Shown here one piece after another: positions 33,546 through 42,107 of a stretch of DNA of 42,307 bases. Made by a program: the position numbers and the translations under genes. The DNA is from an uncultured Granulosicoccaceae bacterium (GTDB lineage: Bacteria; Pseudomonadota; Gammaproteobacteria; Granulosicoccales; Granulosicoccaceae): positions 1 through 42,307 of the forward strand of contig CALGNZ010000110.1 of NCBI GenBank assembly GCA_937957915.1, in the 5' to 3' direction. Every line of letters begins with the position of its first letter. Positions within the stretch are counted from its first letter, which is position 1. Under the pieces are notes generated by a model. The model saw only the letters and a list, made by a program, of their open reading frames with translations. It was not told the DNA's origin and did not search any database.

Positions 33546-34028
33546 TTATTGCTGATAAATCAACTTTATACACCCTGCATGCTCCCCCTGGGTTGCCTGC
33601 AGCAGCAAGTGCTCCAGCTCATTACAAGCCACCCCCATCAACGGTCCAACGGCGCAAGCTGCATAGGCCCGCTCCAGGCAGCCCATGGCCAGCGCGGACA
33701 ATCTCGACACCGCCTGGTGCCGGCCCATGTTTGCCTTGAGGCGGGCATTGGCAAGATGTATGACTGCCTGCAATAAAAAGCGCTCGCGACTGTTGGGCAA
33801 TGCATTCATCCATACAGTTTCCAATACTTCGTGTGCCTCCCAGTAGTAGCCGTTGTTCAACAATCGAATACCGTAATGCCATGCAATGTTTGTGTTGGCG
33901 GTATTATGTTCGGTTAAAGAGTGTGCCTGACGCGCAATCGATTCGAGGTATGAACAATCGGGGCGAGGATTGCTCCCTGGCAGATGTTTGTACTGAGGTA
34001 GTTCCAGTTCTGCTGCTAAGTCTGTCAC
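33546..34028 (-). CDS. DUF309-like small helical protein
   Basis: Protein of 160 residues with the DUF309 family signature: GIRLLNNGYYWEAHEVLETV with W following, then RFLLQAVIHLANARLKANMG, all predicted helical. The likely fold is a small helical bundle; the molecular function is unknown. The start is GTG at 34028 with GGAA 8-9 nt upstream. It lies between the alpha/beta hydrolase (68 bp) and the AT-rich boxC promoter region, on the same strand as the benzoate genes. Its place in the cluster suggests a link to benzoate use, but nothing in the sequence shows one. The palindrome before boxC begins 3 bp after its stop. Confidence 0.82.
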   Translation of the reverse strand: MTDLAAELELPQYKHLPGSNPRPDCSYLESIARQAHSLTEHNTANTNIAWHYGIRLLNNGYYWEAHEVLETVWMNALPNSRERFLLQAVIHLANARLKANMGRHQAVSRLSALAMGCLERAYAACAVGPLMGVACNELEHLLLQATQGEHAGCIKLIYQQ

Positions 34029-34096
34029 TTACTTTTTCCAGACACCGGTCGACGCGTAATCGCTGTATCTTTCGTCAACGCCATGTCGGCGCGATG

Positions 34097-34924
34097 TCAG
34101 TGCAATTGCTCAATCGCGATTAGCCTGTCAACAAAATAGGCTATTGATGACAACGTTGTTTCTGTTGCTTCAAGATGCGGCGAGTGACCACAATCAGTAA
34201 TAATCGTTTGTTCAAATGGTGCATAGATGCGTGATCTGATTTCATCAATCTGGGCGAGCGTTCCATACTCATCCGCAGTGCCCTGAATAGCCAGTACAGG
34301 CACTCGCAGGTAGTCAATACAGTCGGCAACATTCCATTCAACAAAACCGGGGCTCAACCAGGCATCGCACCACCCGTTAAACGCAACATCCACATGCTTG
34401 TGGTAGCGCGCCAGCCTTTCACGAAGATCACCGGATTGATATTGATCTCTGGTTTTTTGGATCGCCGCAACGGCTTTGGGTTCGGTAAAGAAGTGCGGTG
34501 CGAGAAGCACCAGTCCGCGAACTCTGTAGTCAGTGGTTGACCCGGCGTTAACTGCTGCAATAGTGGCACCATCACTGTGCCCGGCCAGTATGTATCGGCG
34601 AGCGCCGATAGCATCGAGTACCACAGGCAACACATCGATTGCTTCACGCGTCATATAGTCAAGTGGACGCGGTAACGCAACCGGATCTGAAGACCCATAA
34701 CCGGCACGACTATAAGCAACAACAGGGCAATGCGTGCGTTCGCACAACAGTTGCGGAAACTGTCGCCACAACTCGACACACCCCAAACCCTCATGCAACA
34801 GAACAATAACCGGTGTGTTGTCAGGGTACTCAGCATTCAATTGCGCCGTGTACTGAACCTCGAGCTGACAACCGTTGATATCAATAGATCGGGTGTCACT
34901 GCTATAACCAGTCACCGTGCTCAA
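34097..34924 (-). CDS. Alpha/beta hydrolase in the benzoate cluster
   Basis: Serine hydrolase of 275 residues. The oxyanion-hole motif is LLHEGLG, the nucleophile elbow GHSDGA (Ser near 119), the acid probably Asp in QGTADEYG, and the His in CGHSPHLE. The start is TTG at 34924, 6 bp after the stop of the ligase gene, with TTAGG serving both as the end of the ligase gene and as ribosome site. This argues for coupled expression with the ligase. Possible roles are hydrolysis of a CoA thioester or lactone in the lower box pathway, or release of benzoate from an ester; the sequence does not decide. Confidence 0.88.
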   Translation of the reverse strand: MSTVTGYSSDTRSIDINGCQLEVQYTAQLNAEYPDNTPVIVLLHEGLGCVELWRQFPQLLCERTHCPVVAYSRAGYGSSDPVALPRPLDYMTREAIDVLPVVLDAIGARRYILAGHSDGATIAAVNAGSTTDYRVRGLVLLAPHFFTEPKAVAAIQKTRDQYQSGDLRERLARYHKHVDVAFNGWCDAWLSPGFVEWNVADCIDYLRVPVLAIQGTADEYGTLAQIDEIRSRIYAPFEQTIITDCGHSPHLEATETTLSSIAYFVDRLIAIEQLH

Positions 34925-34930
34925 GGCAGC

Positions 34931-36493
34931 CTAACCCACATCTTCTGTATCGCGCAGCTTGAACCGTTGTATCTTGCCGGTTGCTGTTTTGGGGAGTTCG
35001 TCCACCACTTCAACCCAGCGCGGATACTTCCATTTACCAATGCGCTCTTTAACGTGGTCTTTGAGCGTGGTGGCGAGGGCTGCCTCGCCATTTTCCGCTT
35101 CCGGGGTACCCTTCAGCACGACAAATGCCTTGGGTTTTTCCAATCCATCTGCATCTTTGGCGGGCACCACTGCCGCCTCTAGCACGGAGGCATGTGACAC
35201 CAGTGCCTGCTCAACCTCAAAAGGAGATACCCAGATACCGCTGACCTTAAACATGTCATCGGTGCGGCCACAGTACACCAGCCTTCCCTGTTCGGTGCGC
35301 TCGTACTTATCACCGGTTCTTGTCCATACTCCCTCAAACGTGTTGCGAGTTTTTTCGCGCTGATTCCAGTAATCACTGGCAGCTGAGTCACCATTGACCA
35401 GCAGCTCACCAACTTCACCTGCAGCAACCTCCTCTCCATGCTCATCGACCAGTCGCAACTGATAACCGGGAACCGCGACACCCGAGGTTCCATACACTAC
35501 ATCTCCCGGCGCATTGGACAGGAAGATATGCAGCATCTCGGTTGAACCTACGCCATCGAGAATTTCACAACCAACCATGTTCTGCCACTGGTCACCTATA
35601 TCTGCAGGCAGCGCCTCTCCCGCTGAAATGCATCGGCGCAACTTTGCGGTGACCTGTGCCTTGCCAGTTTCAAGGTAGGCGATAGTGGCCGCGTACAATG
35701 TAGGCACCCCACAAAATATTGTGGGCTTATGGGTATTGAGTATGTTAACTACTACATCAGGCGTTGGCCGCCCAGCCAGCAACACAGTGGTTGCACCAAC
35801 AGACCCTGGAAATGTCAACGCATTGCCTAGCCCGTAGGCAAAGAAGAATTTGGCTGCGGAGTAGACGACATCTGACGACTCAATACCGAGCACTGACTTA
35901 CCATAGGTATCAGCGGTGAATTTCAGACTACTGTGGACGTGTCGCACACCTTTGGGTTGTCCGGTTGACCCTGATGAATACAACCAGAATGCTGTTTCAT
36001 CAGCACTCACATCAACCGCGTCTACCGCTTCTGATTGCTGCAGCTCTGCCGTGAAGTCGAGATACTGACTATCTGCACCTGTGACAAAGATCTTTTCTAT
36101 CCAGGGATGATCGTCGAGCAGCGGGGCCACCACCGGTAAAAGGGCCGCTGATACGAACAATACCCGCGCCCTGCTGTCATTGAGTATTGACTGGTAGATA
36201 TCAGTTGCCAGCAAGGTGTTTATTGCCACCGGTACTACGCCAACTCGCAGACTGCCCCAGAAGATAATGGGGAATTCGATTTCATCAAGCATCAGCATAG
36301 CGACGCGATCTTCGCGATTGATGCCATGGCGCTGATAGAGATCACCCACACGTGCAGCGCTGTCGGCCAGTTCACCATAGGTGATTGAACGCTGCTTTCC
36401 GTCAGCCTCTATAAAAGCCGTGTTATTGCGATGCTCTCCACTACTGAGGCGATCGACAAAAAAAATTGTCGCGTTGCCATTTAATTTCGTCAT
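34931..36493 (-). CDS. bclA: Benzoate-CoA ligase
   Basis: Adenylate-forming enzyme that makes benzoyl-CoA from benzoate, ATP and CoA, the entry step of the box pathway. Motifs are the P-loop WLYSSGSTGQPKGVRHVHSS, DGVGSTEMLHIFLS, the C-terminal hinge YCGRTDDMFKVSGIWVSPFE and the catalytic Lys in PKTATGKIQRFKLR. The length of 520 residues fits the benzoate-CoA ligase family, in contrast with the 622-residue ligase in the importer operon. GGGGGAG 8-9 nt before the ATG is a strong ribosome site. It lies 37 bp after the epimerase-like gene and 6 bp before the hydrolase. 4-Hydroxy- or 2-aminobenzoate preference cannot be excluded, but boxABC nearby favours benzoate. Confidence 0.92.
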   Translation of the reverse strand: MTKLNGNATIFFVDRLSSGEHRNNTAFIEADGKQRSITYGELADSAARVGDLYQRHGINREDRVAMLMLDEIEFPIIFWGSLRVGVVPVAINTLLATDIYQSILNDSRARVLFVSAALLPVVAPLLDDHPWIEKIFVTGADSQYLDFTAELQQSEAVDAVDVSADETAFWLYSSGSTGQPKGVRHVHSSLKFTADTYGKSVLGIESSDVVYSAAKFFFAYGLGNALTFPGSVGATTVLLAGRPTPDVVVNILNTHKPTIFCGVPTLYAATIAYLETGKAQVTAKLRRCISAGEALPADIGDQWQNMVGCEILDGVGSTEMLHIFLSNAPGDVVYGTSGVAVPGYQLRLVDEHGEEVAAGEVGELLVNGDSAASDYWNQREKTRNTFEGVWTRTGDKYERTEQGRLVYCGRTDDMFKVSGIWVSPFEVEQALVSHASVLEAAVVPAKDADGLEKPKAFVVLKGTPEAENGEAALATTLKDHVKERIGKWKYPRWVEVVDELPKTATGKIQRFKLRDTEDVG

Positions 36494-36530
36494 ATCTGCT
36501 GCTCCCCCAATTGCCGCCGACTTTATGCGA

Positions 36531-37478
36531 TCAGCCTTTACCCGGAATCAGATCGCTCTCGCTCAGCGCGCCACTTGCGACCAGTTGTTTAAACCGTTCA
36601 ATCGTCTCAACCACTCCGCGCTCAATGGTCCACGAAGGATACGGTGAGATTGCCTGACGCAGTGGCTCATCGCTGAGCTCCCCAGGAAATGGAAGCGGGT
36701 CACCCGTACAGGTCAGACTCGCACCTGGACATTCGCGACTGGTAATGTCGAGTACCTGTTGTACTGTTGCCGGAGTTCCGTTCAGATCATACACGTGTGC
36801 TTCTTGCTGCGGTTTCGACACCGCGGCGATAAATGCCATGGCGGCTTCCTGCGCGTAGATAAATCCAACGGTCCCGGTAAAGGGCACTTCAAACGGTTTG
36901 CCCAGCACGCCGGCAAGAATGGCAAGTGTCGGCAGCGATGTCATGCCCTGATCTCTGGCCACACCGTAAACCACTACCGGCCGAATACCGATACTGGGTA
37001 TCTGCCAGTCCTGCCAATAGACCTCGGCCAGGTTTTCGTCGCACATTTTATAAGCCCCATAGAGCGTTTTTAACCACGGCGTTTCTCCCATACCATGGGC
37101 TGCAACAGAGCTGGCGTAAGTCAATCTGTTAATGCCAAATTCTCGCGCAGCTTCAAATACGTTGACCGTACCCAGTACGTTTACCCGCGCGCCATTCATT
37201 GGATCTGCTTTGCAGAACGGCACCTGCAATGCGGCCAGATGAATAATGGCTTCGACATTGTGCCGTTTGATTACCGCTCTCAGGGCTTCGACATCGGCTA
37301 TGTCGCCATTTTCCCACTGAACAGACTGCATTTGTTTCTCAGTCATGAGCAACGATGCCCGGCGGGTATTTTTACTCAGGTCAAATGCAACGACACGCTG
37401 ATTGTCTTCAACCAGTTGCCGCAACGCCCATGCACCAATGCATCCGCCTGCACCAGTCACCAAAATTGACCCAGTCAT
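36531..37478 (-). CDS. NAD-dependent epimerase/dehydratase-like protein
   Basis: Extended SDR of 315 residues. The Rossmann motif is LVTGAGGCIGAW, with DLSKN after beta-2, DIADVEAL, IHLAALQVPF and the catalytic YxxxK as YGAYKMCDE. The Ser of the triad is in YASSVAAHG. Substrates of such proteins are nucleotide sugars or, in degradation clusters, ring hydroxy-acids; here the substrate is unknown. It is the first gene of the reverse-strand benzoate cluster, 37 bp before the ligase. The ribosome site is weak (AAGAGAT). It is not one of the standard box genes. Confidence 0.87.
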   Translation of the reverse strand: MTGSILVTGAGGCIGAWALRQLVEDNQRVVAFDLSKNTRRASLLMTEKQMQSVQWENGDIADVEALRAVIKRHNVEAIIHLAALQVPFCKADPMNGARVNVLGTVNVFEAAREFGINRLTYASSVAAHGMGETPWLKTLYGAYKMCDENLAEVYWQDWQIPSIGIRPVVVYGVARDQGMTSLPTLAILAGVLGKPFEVPFTGTVGFIYAQEAAMAFIAAVSKPQQEAHVYDLNGTPATVQQVLDITSRECPGASLTCTGDPLPFPGELSDEPLRQAISPYPSWTIERGVVETIERFKQLVASGALSESDLIPGKG

Positions 37479-37941
37479 AGTTTGATCTCTTTATTGTTTA
37501 TCAGTGTATTGCGCAAAAATACGGCGCGGCAGAAATTTGCCGGACAGCATAACGCAGTTGGGTACACATACCGAGTATTCCGACAGAATTTGCAGCGGGC
37601 CTGTCACCGGACGCAGGCACAGACAACGCGCCAATAACCCGACACAATGACAGGATACCATCTGCGTTGTCACGATTTGTTGCTTGTGTAGTGCACGATA
37701 TCGTAAGACACTGCGCCAGCACCCTGCGAAGCAGAAGCTCCGCGACACTGACACCATTCATCTCTTACGCCCAACTCTCACGCCGATGCGTAAAATCAAC
37801 TATAAACAGTGGTAGCTGTTACCGCGGTGCTGTACAGCTCGGAATTACCACATGCTTCGCGTCTAGCCCGCATCTTGCGAACAACTGTATGCGGCTAAAA
37901 ATAATTTCTAATTGCTAAAAGCAGGTTTATTTTTTTAATCC
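37479..37941. other. Divergent intergenic region, no convincing gene
   Basis: 463 bp between the reverse benzoate cluster and uppP. Near the epimerase start is TGTATTGCGCAAAAATAC (37505-37522), with the perfect palindrome TTGCGCAA and the 8-mer TATTGCGC also found beside the boxC palindrome. A hairpin with one bulge, CCGCAT / ATGCGG (37868-37894), precedes an A/T-rich run upstream of uppP. Two short overlapping reading frames here have no family features. Confidence 0.45.
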
Positions 37942-38778
37942 ATGAGTATCGAACAAATAATCGTCATCGCCATTATCCAGGGCCTGACCGAATTTCTACC
38001 CGTGTCTTCTTCCGGGCATCTGGCACTGATACCGGTTGTCACTGACTGGCCTGATCAGGGCGTTATCACGGATGTGATGGTGCACGTCGGCTCTCTGTTC
38101 GCGGTGATCGCGTATTTCTGGCGAGATGTCTGGAATCTGTTGTGCGGCACCTGGGATATGATTCGCTTCAGGAATACGCAGAACTCACGGATGGCGGGCT
38201 ATATAGCGCTGGCAACTATCCCTGCGCTGGCTTTTGGCGCTGCCCTGAAACTGTCGGGCACACTGGATGCACTGCGCGCAGACCCTGTAACACTGGCCAA
38301 GATCATCGCCTGGGCGGCGGTTATCTACGGGATACTGCTATGGGTTGCGGACACCGTAGGCAGCCGACTGAAAAAAATGGAAGACATGAAACTGGCACCG
38401 GCTATTATCATCGGCTTTTGCCAGGCCCTGGCTCTGATCCCTGGAACAAGCCGGTCAGGGGCAACAATGACCGCGGCAAGATTCCTCGGCTTCGAACGCG
38501 CAGAAGCCGCTCGTTTTTCTTTTTTACTCGGCATTCCGGCGATAGCCGCGGCCGGTGGCTTCACCGCCATCGAGGCAGTGCAAATCGGTGGCGGTATCCC
38601 AAGCTACGCAATCTGGGCGGCAGTGTTAACGTTCTTTGCAGCATTGCTGGCAATTGCACTGCTGATGGCACTGGTCAAGCGCGTCGGTCTGTGGATTTTT
38701 ATGGTGTATCGACTCGGTCTGGCAGCTGTGTTGTTCGCACTGATCTATGAATGGGTGCCGGGCTTTTCCCTCGCCTGA
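37942..38778 (+). CDS. uppP: Undecaprenyl-diphosphatase UppP/BacA
   Basis: Integral membrane enzyme of 278 residues that dephosphorylates undecaprenyl diphosphate to recycle the lipid carrier for peptidoglycan and other envelope polymers; it also confers bacitracin resistance. Both signature regions are present: QGLTEFLPVSSSGHL at the N terminus and PGTSRSGATMTAARFLGF near residue 170, with about eight membrane segments. The length is standard. The ATG at 37942 is preceded by a T-run and only a distant AGG, so the ribosome site is poor. It appears monocistronic; no clear terminator follows. Confidence 0.95.
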   Translation: MSIEQIIVIAIIQGLTEFLPVSSSGHLALIPVVTDWPDQGVITDVMVHVGSLFAVIAYFWRDVWNLLCGTWDMIRFRNTQNSRMAGYIALATIPALAFGAALKLSGTLDALRADPVTLAKIIAWAAVIYGILLWVADTVGSRLKKMEDMKLAPAIIIGFCQALALIPGTSRSGATMTAARFLGFERAEAARFSFLLGIPAIAAAGGFTAIEAVQIGGGIPSYAIWAAVLTFFAALLAIALLMALVKRVGLWIFMVYRLGLAAVLFALIYEWVPGFSLA

Positions 38779-39304
38779 TTGCAGCTAATCAGGTCACTCC
38801 TGTTGTGGCCATGGACAATGTGTTTCGCGCTCCGCTAGCGCGCAAGGAAGGGCAGGCGCTCAAGGAAGTGCGGGCGCGCGACGAAGGTGTGCGAACTCCT
38901 GACACACGAATACGCCTTACGCACTGCGGGAAGTCATGAGTGTCTATATTCGTGACTCTCCAAATGCGAACTGTGTCACTTATCACATTTTAAAACTATT
39001 CAGCAATTGACTCTGCGCACAGGAAACTTACACTTTTATCCGGTTGCGGTTGTTCAGAGTCGGCTGGTCAAAAGGCAGATTACGCTCAGGGAAGGATTGA
39101 CGTGTTTTTTGGAACAAATGCTCCTAACGGAGTACCGTACTCAACCGATTGATTGAACACGTACCATACGTGCTCAACGGTATAGTTCGAGATCACAGTT
39201 CAGGTGATAACTCAGTAGTCTGGCAGCCAACTGGCTTGCAAGTTGCGGTTACGAAAATCCGTTACCGCGACCAGGACGTTGCCAGGTAAGTTAAGAACAA
39301 CACA
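38779..39304. promoter_or_regulatory. Palindrome-rich region upstream of the PilZ-like gene
   Basis: 526 bp without a convincing gene. The right part has clustered inverted repeats: GAGTAC-c-GTACTC (39130-39142), a 25-bp near-perfect palindrome with arms TTGAACACGTA / TACGTGCTCAA (39153-39177, one mismatch) and a hairpin GCGGTTACG / CGTTACCGC (39245-39268, one mismatch). They lie within 180 bp upstream of the PilZ-like start. They look like operator sites or a structured leader. I see no match to a known c-di-GMP riboswitch core. Confidence 0.5.
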
Positions 39305-39823
39305 ATGTCAGTGCAAACCGAATTGAAAACCCACGATATCGCCGCTGCAAAAGCAGTTGCCCCGAAAGGTGCCAGCCTACAAACCAACCACGGCCAGACT
39401 AACCACGGCCAGAGCAGCCGGGGAAAAAGCACGTCCGATGCACTCGCTATGCGCCTGTCTCATACAGACCTGTCTACGGCAGCGCAACGCGACCTTCCCG
39501 ATATACCCACGCATGTAGTCAGACTCAGCCGTGAAGGGCTGCGATTTGACCATACTGAACAACTCGAGCAGTCGCAGCGTCTCTGGTTACAACTACGACT
39601 CAACCAACGGCAAGTAGCTGTCGCAGCGGAGGTTATAGTTTGCGACTGTAAAAAAGATCACTACGGTAAAAAGCGTTTCGATACGCAACTGCGTTTTGTT
39701 GGCACCAGCACTGATTTCCTGTCGATGGTTCAGGCTCACATTGACGATGTAATTTCAAAAATTCATAGAAACCGTGTGGAGTATACCTACGTACCTGGCG
39801 GGCTCACTCATACTGCTGCCTGA
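39305..39823 (+). CDS. PilZ-like domain protein
   Basis: Protein of 172 residues, probably cytosolic. The first ~65 residues are Ala/Ser/Gln-rich and low-complexity, with a short repeat QTNHGQTNHGQ. The C-terminal part resembles a PilZ barrel: VVRLSREGLRF corresponds to the (D/N)xSxxG region, followed by LWLQLRLNQRQVAVAAEVIV and FDTQLRFVGTSTDFLSMVQA. PilZ domains bind cyclic di-GMP through an RxxxR plus (D/N)xSxxG; here the Asp/Asn is replaced and no clear RxxxR precedes it, so binding is doubtful. No strong ribosome site is seen. It is convergent with the selD fusion gene. Confidence 0.6.
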   Translation: MSVQTELKTHDIAAAKAVAPKGASLQTNHGQTNHGQSSRGKSTSDALAMRLSHTDLSTAAQRDLPDIPTHVVRLSREGLRFDHTEQLEQSQRLWLQLRLNQRQVAVAAEVIVCDCKKDHYGKKRFDTQLRFVGTSTDFLSMVQAHIDDVISKIHRNRVEYTYVPGGLTHTAA

Positions 39824-39863
39824 TACAGAAGACAGCACAGAAAGTTAACTGCCGCAGCAGATG

Positions 39864-42107
39864 TCAGACCAGCTTAATACGCTGGTTATTGACTGTATTA
39901 CCCTCAGTTACGAAACCAATCACTACCGCTGAATCAAGCGCCGCACAGTATCGCTCAGCCTCCGCAGCGCCCAGAGTAATAAGAAGACCTCCACTGGTTT
40001 GCGGATCAATCAACAAGTCTACCAGTGCGCTGTCAACGCTAGCGTCAATATCGCACTGCAGGGTGTAAGGCTGCAGTTGTGGATAGAGCGTTGAGCGTAC
40101 CTCCGCCTTTGCAAGCTCGTGTGAGCCTGGCAACAGCGGCATGCTGGCAGTATCTATTTGTGCACCCAGTTCTGTGTCACTAAACATCTCAAGCAAATGC
40201 CCAAGCAGCCCGAATCCGGTGACATCAGTTACTGCAGACGGGTTATAGCCGGCAAGTACGCTTGCAGCTTGCTGATTAGACTGCAACATGCTGTCGGTGG
40301 CAGCCTCTGTCGCCAGGGCGTCTGCCTTTGCCTGCATACCTGCCGCTAAAATAACGCCGGTTCCAAGAGGCTTGGTCAAGACGATTACATCATCAGCCGC
40401 CGGAGTATTTTTTTTCCATAAATTCTGCGCATGAGCCTGACCATTAGCAACGATTGCGACATGGGTCTCCGCACCCTCGGTACTATGACCTCCGGCCAGC
40501 GTCACCCGCTGTTGTTGCAATGACTGCGCAATACCCGACATGATCATCAAATGATCGCGCTGGTGCAGACGCGGATGCGAGAACGCCAGATTAATCCAAA
40601 CCTGCACACTGACAGGCTCCGCCCCCATTGCGTAGAGATCACTCAATGCATGATTGGCGCAAATAATTCCAAACTGGTACAGATCACTGGTGAAGCTGCG
40701 GAAGCCATCAATACTTTGCACGGCAACCATTCCCTGAGCCACAGTCCAGACAGTCGCATCTTCTGATTTACCCAGCGCCGGAATTACTTCATCGCGCGGG
40801 AAGTGAGGAATAGCAGCAAGGCTGTTGGCGATGATATTTGGTCCAAGCTTACTGCCACACCCTGCACAGTGCATATCACTGTCAACCGGCGGCATTACCA
40901 TTTCCATACCGCTGTCAGATGCAGGCTCATTTAATCGACACATAAACTTGCGATCGATATGGTCTTTCAATCGCCACACCCATTTGCCAGACGCTACAAA
41001 ACCGTTTCTGCACCCGACTGCGCGCCGCTCGCCTAATGATAACAACGACAGAAAATCGGTCTGCAAACTGACTCGTTTGAGCGGCGTACCGCCAAAAACT
41101 GCATGAAGATTTTTAACAAGAAACGGCGCTTGTCTGACAGCATAAACACCCGCTTTGGGACGCATGTCATGAACCATGTCAGCACAGTCACCGACAGCAA
41201 AAATATTGTCATGACTGAGCGTTTGTAGAAACGGATTGACCGCCAGAAAGCCTTTGTCCGATAACGCTATACCTGTTTTCTGGAGCCATGGAGCAGCGGC
41301 TGCCCCGGTACAGGAAATACTTTGATCGAGCGACAGCATCTGACCATCGGTAGATTGCAGCCCGTTTTGCAAAACCTGCGACACTCGAAATTCCGGGTGC
41401 AGTTGCACGCCATGTTTTTGCAAAGCCTGTTCGGCTTTTGCTATCAGGCGAGCAGGATAGCCGCTAAGGACAGTTTTACCGGAAAAGATAAGATGAAAAC
41501 GCAGTGACGAGTGCTTGCGCAGTCGATGCGCCATCGCCAATACCAACTCAACCCCGCCGGCACCTGCACCGATAACGCCCCACTCAGTAAAGCTATCGTT
41601 TTTTGCTGTGTCTGGATCAGGAAGGTTACCGTCGCCAACGTTACTCGCTGACGCCTGCTGGAGTAATTTCTCCCAGGCACGATTAAAGTGACTAACCGGT
41701 TTTACCCCAACTGCATATTGTGCAGCACCCGGGACCGACAGGTCAGGCGTCGAGCCAATATCAATACTTAGCTTGTCGTACTCGACAGTGCGATCAACGC
41801 CGCTATCAATGCTGCGATCAACACCACGATCGTCAATGCTTACCCGCCGGGCATCAGGGTCAATATGGGTGACGCGCCCTCTGATCCATCGCACATTCGC
41901 CCACTGACACAATCTATTAAGGTCAATATGAGTTTCGGCCAGTGTGTAGTGTCCGGCTATATAGCCTGGCAACATCCCCGAATAGGGAGTGAGTGTTTGC
42001 TCCGAGATAAGCGTCAGGCGAACATCCGGAATCCGATTCATTGCCAGAGATTTAATCACCAGAGCATGGGTATGGCCTCCGCCAATCAGAACCAGATCTC
42101 TGTTCAA
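39864..42107 (-). CDS. selD: Fused FAD oxidoreductase (NDH-like) and selenide, water dikinase
   Basis: Two-domain protein of 747 residues. Residues 1-390 form a pyridine-nucleotide-disulphide-type FAD domain (LVLIGGGHTHALVIKSL, GVIGAGAGGVELVLAMAHRL, NIFAVGDCADM). Residues ~405-747 are SelD, which makes selenophosphate from selenide and ATP for selenocysteine or selenouridine. The catalytic pair is Cys417 and Lys420 in CAGCGSKLG, followed by GKSEDATVW, GGHSTEGAE and DVTGFGLLGHLLEM. This fusion is known in many bacteria; the FAD part may supply reduced selenium (inference). A short internal repeat (GVDRSID / GVDRTVE) lies at 95-109. The start is TTG at 42107 with AAGGG upstream; the frame closes two codons before it. 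No selA, selB or selU is in the window. Confidence 0.94.
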   Translation of the reverse strand: MNRDLVLIGGGHTHALVIKSLAMNRIPDVRLTLISEQTLTPYSGMLPGYIAGHYTLAETHIDLNRLCQWANVRWIRGRVTHIDPDARRVSIDDRGVDRSIDSGVDRTVEYDKLSIDIGSTPDLSVPGAAQYAVGVKPVSHFNRAWEKLLQQASASNVGDGNLPDPDTAKNDSFTEWGVIGAGAGGVELVLAMAHRLRKHSSLRFHLIFSGKTVLSGYPARLIAKAEQALQKHGVQLHPEFRVSQVLQNGLQSTDGQMLSLDQSISCTGAAAAPWLQKTGIALSDKGFLAVNPFLQTLSHDNIFAVGDCADMVHDMRPKAGVYAVRQAPFLVKNLHAVFGGTPLKRVSLQTDFLSLLSLGERRAVGCRNGFVASGKWVWRLKDHIDRKFMCRLNEPASDSGMEMVMPPVDSDMHCAGCGSKLGPNIIANSLAAIPHFPRDEVIPALGKSEDATVWTVAQGMVAVQSIDGFRSFTSDLYQFGIICANHALSDLYAMGAEPVSVQVWINLAFSHPRLHQRDHLMIMSGIAQSLQQQRVTLAGGHSTEGAETHVAIVANGQAHAQNLWKKNTPAADDVIVLTKPLGTGVILAAGMQAKADALATEAATDSMLQSNQQAASVLAGYNPSAVTDVTGFGLLGHLLEMFSDTELGAQIDTASMPLLPGSHELAKAEVRSTLYPQLQPYTLQCDIDASVDSALVDLLIDPQTSGGLLITLGAAEAERYCAALDSAVVIGFVTEGNTVNNQRIKLV

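Noticed and set aside
37491..37757. Reverse ORFs of 86-88 codons upstream of the epimerase-like gene
   Set aside because: Two overlapping frames of similar length, odd Cys/Arg-rich composition, no ribosome site or domain.
38751..38939. 62-codon forward ORF overlapping the end of uppP
   Set aside because: It overlaps uppP in another frame and has no recognisable feature.
39060..39304. c-di-GMP riboswitch before the PilZ-like gene
   Set aside because: No GEMM-type conserved core was found; the inverted repeats are better read as operators or simple hairpins.
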